From assembly GCF_000271665.2 (NCBI RefSeq), contig NZ_CP010978.1, positions 4,122,501 to 4,186,500 on the forward strand: 64,000 nt of DNA, in the 5' to 3' direction. The notes under the pieces were generated by a model that saw nothing but the letters and a program-made list of their open reading frames with translations, searched no databases and was not told the origin of the DNA. Both the position numbers and the translations under genes were made by a program. Positions 60,061 to 64,000 of the stretch are shown piece by piece; the first letter of the stretch is position 1; each line of letters starts with the position of its first letter. This DNA is from Pelosinus fermentans JBW45. GTDB lineage: Bacteria > Bacillota > Negativicutes > DSM-13327.

Positions 60061-60309
60061 CTATGATTTGTTATTCTGTAGTTCTTCCAGGGCCCTTGCC
60101 AATTGATCAGTGCAAGAAGTTTGATTACGACAAAGATTTCCTTTGAATTTTTGAATCACCTCATCCACCGGCATTCCCTCAATCAATTTGCTGATAGCAT
60201 TGAGATTTCCCATACAGCCACCATCAAATTTCACATTTTTTATCCTGCCATTTTCCACTTCAAATTCAATTTTCTTCGAACAGACTCCCTTGGGAATGAA
60301 TGTAATCAT
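60061..60309 (-). CDS. TSCPD domain protein (TIGR03905-like)
   Basis: 82 residues. The motifs FDGGCMGNLNAISKLIEGM and CRNQTSCTDQLARAL with the TSC(P)D-like end are recognised. A small cysteine-containing protein often found near redox enzymes; TSCPD domains occur at the end of ribonucleotide reductases. Function unknown; it lies 23 bases before the CoADR-RHD gene. Confidence 0.85.
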   Translation of the reverse strand: MITFIPKGVCSKKIEFEVENGRIKNVKFDGGCMGNLNAISKLIEGMPVDEVIQKFKGNLCRNQTSCTDQLARALEELQNNKS

Positions 60310-60357
60310 TGTGCTACCTCCTCCTACTATATTTTAGAATACTATATAACAACTGTT

Positions 60358-60939
60358 TTATTCCCTCTGTTTTTTCCCTATGATTCCATAAAACTCGTCA
60401 CCAAGATCTATTTTACTGATATCTTGAAACTCCATATGTTTTAGTGTTTCAATAAGTTCCGCTTCCGCAATTCTATGGCTAATGGGAGGACCCATATGAC
60501 TCTCCTGTTTCTTCCATTCTATAATTGCCACTTTGCCATCCCATGCTAAGATCCTTTTTACTTCCTGCAAAAAGCTGCTTAAATCATTGGTCTCATGAAG
60601 TACATTGCAAATAAACGCATAGGTAACACTTTCATCATCAACTATTAAGCTATTTTCAACAGTTTTAACTATTTCAATATTGCCTACATTATTCTCCGTT
60701 GCTCTTACATGTACTTCACTCAGCATCTCAGTGGAAATATCCATTGCATAGATTTTTCCTATTTCGCCAACGATAAGAGCGGCAGGAATACTAAAATATC
60801 CGATTCCACAGCCCACATCTGCTACAATATCTCCCTTGTACAAGTGTAGTTTTTCTAACGTAGCTTCTGGAGGCAATAGTTTTCTTCTTTCAGGATTATC
60901 CAATTTATTTTTATCTTTTACTGAAAATTTATGAGACAT
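60358..60939 (-). CDS. SAM-dependent class I methyltransferase
   Basis: 193 residues from the ATG at 60939, behind AGAAGGGATGG; the longer frame overlaps the polyferredoxin gene. The SAM-binding motif VADVGCGIGYFS near residue 40 and the YAMDISTEML follow-up are typical. Substrate unknown. Between the polyferredoxin gene and the TSCPD gene in one transcript. Confidence 0.85.
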   Translation of the reverse strand: MSHKFSVKDKNKLDNPERRKLLPPEATLEKLHLYKGDIVADVGCGIGYFSIPAALIVGEIGKIYAMDISTEMLSEVHVRATENNVGNIEIVKTVENSLIVDDESVTYAFICNVLHETNDLSSFLQEVKRILAWDGKVAIIEWKKQESHMGPPISHRIAEAELIETLKHMEFQDISKIDLGDEFYGIIGKKQRE

Positions 60940-60970
60940 GTGTATACCATCCCTTCTAAGTAAGAATTTT

Positions 60971-61612
60971 TTAACGACTAAAATTCTTTTCAAATGACAG
61001 AGATTTCTTAGGACAAACATGAATGCATTCTTCACATTTGATGCAATCTGAATCGATAAACTGTGATCCTTTTGCTTTATAGGGTTCAAGCTGCATAGGA
61101 CATGCTTTCGCGCATAACTTACAACTTACGCAGGTATTCGCCACTGACATGGGCTTTTTACCGACTGAGACCCAGGATGCTAAGGTTCCCATCGGGCAAA
61201 AATTACACCAGGTACGTGAGCTATATAGTAACGCAAGAGCCCCTCCAAAAAGAGTGGTGATTAAAATAATTCTGAGGAACACTAAACCAATGGCATCTAA
61301 GTTTGGCCATGCATAGTACATCTGACCCCCAAAGACGATAAAAATAACCAATAACATGAAGCTTCGAAACCAAGTTGATTTAGCCCATTGCGGGACGTGC
61401 TTACGAGAATTTATTTTAGTGAAAACGCTATCCCACAGACTTCCTCTAGGACAATAAGATCCACACCATTCCCTGTCCCTATATAATGCTACAACTACAG
61501 GTGCTAACATACAGATTAGCGCAACCACTCCGAGAGCTGGCCAGACGAAAAAGCCCACAGAAAGATATAGTAATAGAATGCTGAACCCATACTTTTTCCA
61601 AATCATTTGCAC
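60971..61612 (-). CDS. Membrane polyferredoxin (NapH/NosR/CcoG-like)
   Basis: 213 residues with four membrane helices (about 10-30, 32-45, 86-105, 112-132), two CxxxCP motifs at the membrane edge (CGSYCPRG, CNFCPMG) and a C-terminal 2[4Fe-4S] domain (CVSCKLCAKAC, CIKCEECIHVC). It shuttles electrons across or along the membrane; the acceptor is unknown. First gene of the operon with methyltransferase, TSCPD protein and CoADR-RHD. GGAGGAAGG precedes the ATG. Confidence 0.88.
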   Translation of the reverse strand: MQMIWKKYGFSILLLYLSVGFFVWPALGVVALICMLAPVVVALYRDREWCGSYCPRGSLWDSVFTKINSRKHVPQWAKSTWFRSFMLLVIFIVFGGQMYYAWPNLDAIGLVFLRIILITTLFGGALALLYSSRTWCNFCPMGTLASWVSVGKKPMSVANTCVSCKLCAKACPMQLEPYKAKGSQFIDSDCIKCEECIHVCPKKSLSFEKNFSR

Positions 61613-61628
61613 TAATCCCTTCCTCCTC

Positions 61629-61665
61629 CATACCCCCCCGGGGTGGAGGGTATGATAGTATTATA
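61629..61665 (-). promoter_or_regulatory. CsoR/CstR-type operator and -10 of the polyferredoxin operon
   Basis: The G/C-rich near-palindrome 61629-61654 (cataccc ... gggtatg, with CCCCCCCGGGG in the middle) resembles the TACCCC-GGGGTA operators of CsoR-family repressors. It overlaps the expected transcription start after TATAAT (minus strand, 61660-61665). Confidence 0.65.
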
Positions 61666-61794
61666 TCTTTTTCTATTTAATTTGTATACCCAACTTTATA
61701 AAATTTATAAAATAATTTTATTAATGCTCTTTTGGCAATTTATTTACCTTATTTCGTGACATAATGTACCCTGCATTCATTTTACTCCATCCCC

Positions 61795-61851
61795 TTGACA
61801 TAACTTGCCGTTTCATGCAAAATAAATTTACTACCCCCTCCCATAGGGGCA
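61795..61851 (+). promoter_or_regulatory. Promoter and operator of the CsoR-family gene
   Basis: TTGACA (61795-61800), 17-base spacer, CAAAAT, then the operator TACCCCCTCCCATAGGGGCA (61832-61851). Second copy of the C/G-tract operator, 17 bases before the csoR-like ATG. The remaining sequence between the two operators (61666-61794) shows no gene. Confidence 0.68.
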
Positions 61852-61867
61852 CTACGGAGGTGATATC

Positions 61868-62137
61868 ATGCCAAATACTAGCACCCAAAAAGAAGTGCTG
61901 AACCGATTACGTAATATTAAAGGCCATGTTGCTGGAATTGAGCGTATGGTTGGTGAAAATGCTCCTTGTAAGGATGTTCTTCTCCAGCTATTGGCTATAC
62001 GTTCTTCAATAGAAAAGACAGGAATATTTATTTTAGAAAATAATGCTGCCGAATGTCTCCTCTCCGATAGCATACCAGCAGAGGAAAAAGTAAAAGTAAA
62101 TCAATTAGTCAAAGACATCGTTGCTTTCTTAAAGTGA
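61868..62137 (+). CDS. CsoR-family repressor with CstR-like residues
   Basis: 89 residues of three helices (NRLRNIKGHVAGIERMV is the family start). Copper-sensing CsoR uses Cys-x-His-xxx-Cys; here Cys34 and Cys63 are kept but the histidine four residues before Cys63 is Asn59. That pattern is that of CstR, which senses persulphides through two cysteines. ACGGAGGTG precedes the ATG. It is divergent from the polyferredoxin/CoADR-RHD operon and both have C/G-tract operators, so it probably controls that operon and itself. Confidence 0.85.
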   Translation: MPNTSTQKEVLNRLRNIKGHVAGIERMVGENAPCKDVLLQLLAIRSSIEKTGIFILENNAAECLLSDSIPAEEKVKVNQLVKDIVAFLK

Positions 62138-62192
62138 TTTTCTTGGTTTATGATAGGGATGATAAGTGCCAATCAATACTTATTAAAGAATG

Positions 62193-62227
62193 AAAAAGTG
62201 GCGAGAAAATATTCTCAGCCACTTTTT
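62193..62227 (+). terminator. Intrinsic terminator after the CsoR-family gene
   Basis: aaaaagtggc pairs with gccacttttt, with an inner gagaa/ttctc stem. T-run at the end of the stem. Confidence 0.75.
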
Positions 62228-62343
62228 CTGCAAGAACAAGGCACCCAAATTTACATCTACCATATTGACATTTATCCATCTTCATCATATCATTATATCG
62301 TAATATATAAATATATAGATAATATAGCGAGGTGAACCATTTC

Positions 62344-62667
62344 ATGGAGCTAAATTTGCAAAAATATACAGAGCTGGCCGAGATACTCAAAGCCCTGGCC
62401 CATCCAACCCGCCTCTGCATCGTAAAAGGCTTGATTGAAAAAGGGGAGTGCAACGTTACCCATATGCAAGCTTGCCTAGATATGCCCCAGTCTACTGTAT
62501 CTCAGCATTTGCAGAAGTTAAAATCCGCCAACATCATCATAGGCATACGCAGTGGTCTGGAAGTAAACTACAGAATCTGCGACCAGCGGGTCGCCAAGTT
62601 AGTTAATATCCTATTTGAAGAAAACATTAATAACGAATTAGAAAAAAAAGATTATCAGAGGCTATAA
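62344..62667 (+). CDS. ArsR-family transcriptional regulator
   Basis: 107 residues from the ATG at 62344; the earlier GTG at 62332 lies inside the GAGGTGAA ribosome site. Helix-turn-helix: ACLDMPQSTVSQHLQKLKSANII, read in parts. Cysteines at positions 25, 36, 44 and 79 could form a thiol or metal sensor as in BigR/SqrR-like members, but the usual arsenic CVC motif is absent. Precedes a CoA-disulphide reductase-like gene, which it probably controls. An AT-rich imperfect palindrome upstream (about 62292-62325) is a candidate operator. Confidence 0.87.
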   Translation: MELNLQKYTELAEILKALAHPTRLCIVKGLIEKGECNVTHMQACLDMPQSTVSQHLQKLKSANIIIGIRSGLEVNYRICDQRVAKLVNILFEENINNELEKKDYQRL

Positions 62668-62701
62668 TTCCCAGTGTATTTAAAAGAAGGAGGTTATTAC
62701 T

Positions 62702-64000
62702 ATGAGTAAAAAAGTACTAATTATTGGCGGCGTAGCTGGTGGAGCTTCTGCGGCAGCGCGTCTGAGACGTCTGGATGAACATGCACAAATCATACTGTTA
62801 GAACGGGATGAGCACATATCCTTTGCCAATTGCGGTCTGCCCTATTACATTGGGGAAACCATACAGGATCGAGAAAAGTTGCTGGTTCAAACGCCGAAAG
62901 GCATGCAGGATCGTTTCAATATCGATGTCCGCGTCAACAGCGAGGTGACGGCACTCCATCCAGAGCGTAAGACTGTCACCATTCATAGCACAACCAAGGG
63001 GATCTATGAAGAATCCTATGATGCATTAATCCTCTCACCCGGGGCCAAACCTATCAAACCACCCATCCCTGGAATTGACAGCAAGAAGATCTTCACTCTG
63101 CGCAACATTCCTGATACTGACCGTATCAAGAAGCAAGTGGACCTTGAGGACATTCAGCGAGCGGTGGTCATTGGCGGTGGTTATATCGGCGTAGAAATGG
63201 CGGAAAACTTAAAGGAACGCGGGATGGAAGTCACCTTAGTTGAGGCTGCTCCTCACATCCTGGCACCCTTTGATTCTGATATGGTGGCCATGATGGAAAA
63301 AGAATTGGAAGAGAACGGCGTCCGGCTGCTCCTCAATGATGGCGTAAAAGCCTTCCAGGAAAAGAGTACTGGATTAGATGTGGTATTGAGCAGCGGTACC
63401 ACCCTTACTGCCGACCTAGTCATCCTAGCCATCGGCGTTGCTCCGGACACGAGTTTCGTTAAAGAAAGCGGCATCCAATTGGGAGCTCGTGGACATATTC
63501 TGGTCAACGACCATATGGAAACCTCCATTCCCGATATCTATGCTGTGGGAGACGCTATCGAAGTGAAAGATTTCGTCAATGAGCAGGGTGCTGCCATTCC
63601 TCTAGCCGGACCGGCTAATAAGCAAGGACGCATTGTTGCCGATAATATTGCCGGCATCTCCTCCACTTTCAAAGGTACACAAGGAACCTCCATTATTAAG
63701 GTCTTTTCTCTGACTGGGGCCACCACTGGCAACAACGAAAGGAATTTAAAGCGTCTGGGTCTCCCTTATCAGGTAGTCTATGTCCATCCTTTCTCCCATG
63801 CCACATACTACCCTGGCGCTTTACAACTTTCCTTGAAACTCCTGTTCAACGGGGAAGGTCGCATCCTTGGCGCCCAAGGAATCGGTATAGAAGGCATAGA
63901 CAAGAGTATTGATGTCATTGCTACCACCATGCGCCTGAGTGGAACGATATATGATCTTACGGAGCTGGAACTCGCTTACGCTCCCCCCTATTCTTCTGCT
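62702..64000 (+). CDS. CoA-disulphide reductase / NADH oxidase-like flavoprotein (partial)
   Basis: ATG at 62702 behind AAGGAGG; open to the window end, so the last part is missing (433 residues visible). FAD motif IIGGVAGGASAAARLRR, active-site Cys44 in SFANCGLPYY, NAD motif VIGGGYIGVEMAENL and IYAVGDAIEVKDFV are intact. Paralogue of the 58349 gene but with a different N-terminus (no K in the YGACG context) and under another regulator. A C-terminal rhodanese domain may follow outside the window. It reduces CoA-disulphide, persulphide or O2. Confidence 0.92.
   Translation, partial: MSKKVLIIGGVAGGASAAARLRRLDEHAQIILLERDEHISFANCGLPYYIGETIQDREKLLVQTPKGMQDRFNIDVRVNSEVTALHPERKTVTIHSTTKGIYEESYDALILSPGAKPIKPPIPGIDSKKIFTLRNIPDTDRIKKQVDLEDIQRAVVIGGGYIGVEMAENLKERGMEVTLVEAAPHILAPFDSDMVAMMEKELEENGVRLLLNDGVKAFQEKSTGLDVVLSSGTTLTADLVILAIGVAPDTSFVKESGIQLGARGHILVNDHMETSIPDIYAVGDAIEVKDFVNEQGAAIPLAGPANKQGRIVADNIAGISSTFKGTQGTSIIKVFSLTGATTGNNERNLKRLGLPYQVVYVHPFSHATYYPGALQLSLKLLFNGEGRILGAQGIGIEGIDKSIDVIATTMRLSGTIYDLTELELAYAPPYSSA

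Noticed and set aside
1-64000. CRISPR arrays, rRNA and tRNA genes, transposase genes
   Set aside because: No regularly spaced repeats, no rRNA or tRNA sequence blocks and no transposase-like protein were found; the dispersed repeats are few and unevenly spaced.

Overview
The window looks like a chromosome piece from a diderm Firmicute of the Negativicutes, most likely a Sporomusaceae such as Pelosinus or Sporomusa. Reasons: an outer-membrane porin with an N-terminal SLH domain (33.6-35.1 kb), a typical Firmicute regulator set (CodY, YesMN-type two-component system, CsoR), many anaerobic iron-sulphur enzymes, strong GGAGG ribosome sites and an AT-rich composition. The genus is an inference.

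Layout. 0-3.7 kb: start of a contractile phage-tail cluster (tail tube, sheath, two small tail genes) behind a sigma-like regulator, with no head genes on the visible side. 4-9.2 kb: housekeeping and repair (RsgA, a HhH-GPD glycosylase, Ogt) and a diguanylate cyclase. 9.3-14 kb: a four-gene operon of FdhF-type formate dehydrogenase, [FeFe] hydrogenase and two four-cluster ferredoxin subunits, the subunit set of hydrogen-dependent CO2 reductase (HDCR). Divergent from it are a LysR regulator and molybdenum-cofactor genes (mobA, moeA, a MoeA/MoaB-like protein) to 18.2 kb. 18.2-20.6 kb: a small membrane protein behind a c-di-GMP-I riboswitch, a QueG-like protein and a LysR regulator. 20.7-38.6 kb: a pectin regulon with GH105, oligogalacturonate lyase, an ABC sugar importer, two GH28 enzymes (one secreted, one cytoplasmic), the SLH porin and a YesMN-type two-component system. 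Four promoters here share a direct repeat with 21-bp spacing at a fixed distance from the -35. 39-49.6 kb: cyclopropane fatty acid synthase, a candidate structured RNA, a peroxiredoxin, an ABC-F protein behind a leader attenuator, IorAB, an acetyltransferase and a membrane histidine kinase. 49.9-50.3 kb: a collapsed TDT-family transporter pseudogene. 50.5-56.4 kb: a DUF134 regulator with repeated palindromic operators and an operon resembling the Desulfovibrio orange-protein (ORP) cluster: NifU-like scaffold, two MinD-ferredoxin ATPases, NifX-like protein, Mrp-NifX fusion and a truncated PaaK-like protein. 56.5-58.2 kb: CodY and an MBL-fold hydrolase. 58.3-64 kb: a reactive-sulphur/redox region with two CoA-disulphide-reductase-like flavoproteins, one carrying a rhodanese domain, plus a TSCPD protein, a methyltransferase, a polyferredoxin, a CsoR-family regulator with CstR-like residues and an ArsR regulator.

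How it fits together. Pectin is cut outside by the Fn3-GH28 enzyme, fragments can cross the outer membrane (the SLH porin is a candidate channel), the ABC importer takes them in, and the cytoplasmic GH28, GH105 and oligogalacturonate lyase finish the job. The YesMN pair is the obvious candidate to drive the shared promoter box. The HDCR-like operon and the molybdenum-cofactor genes form a second functional block. Start codons were moved from the longest open frame to the ATG, GTG or TTG with a ribosome site wherever the sequence decided it.
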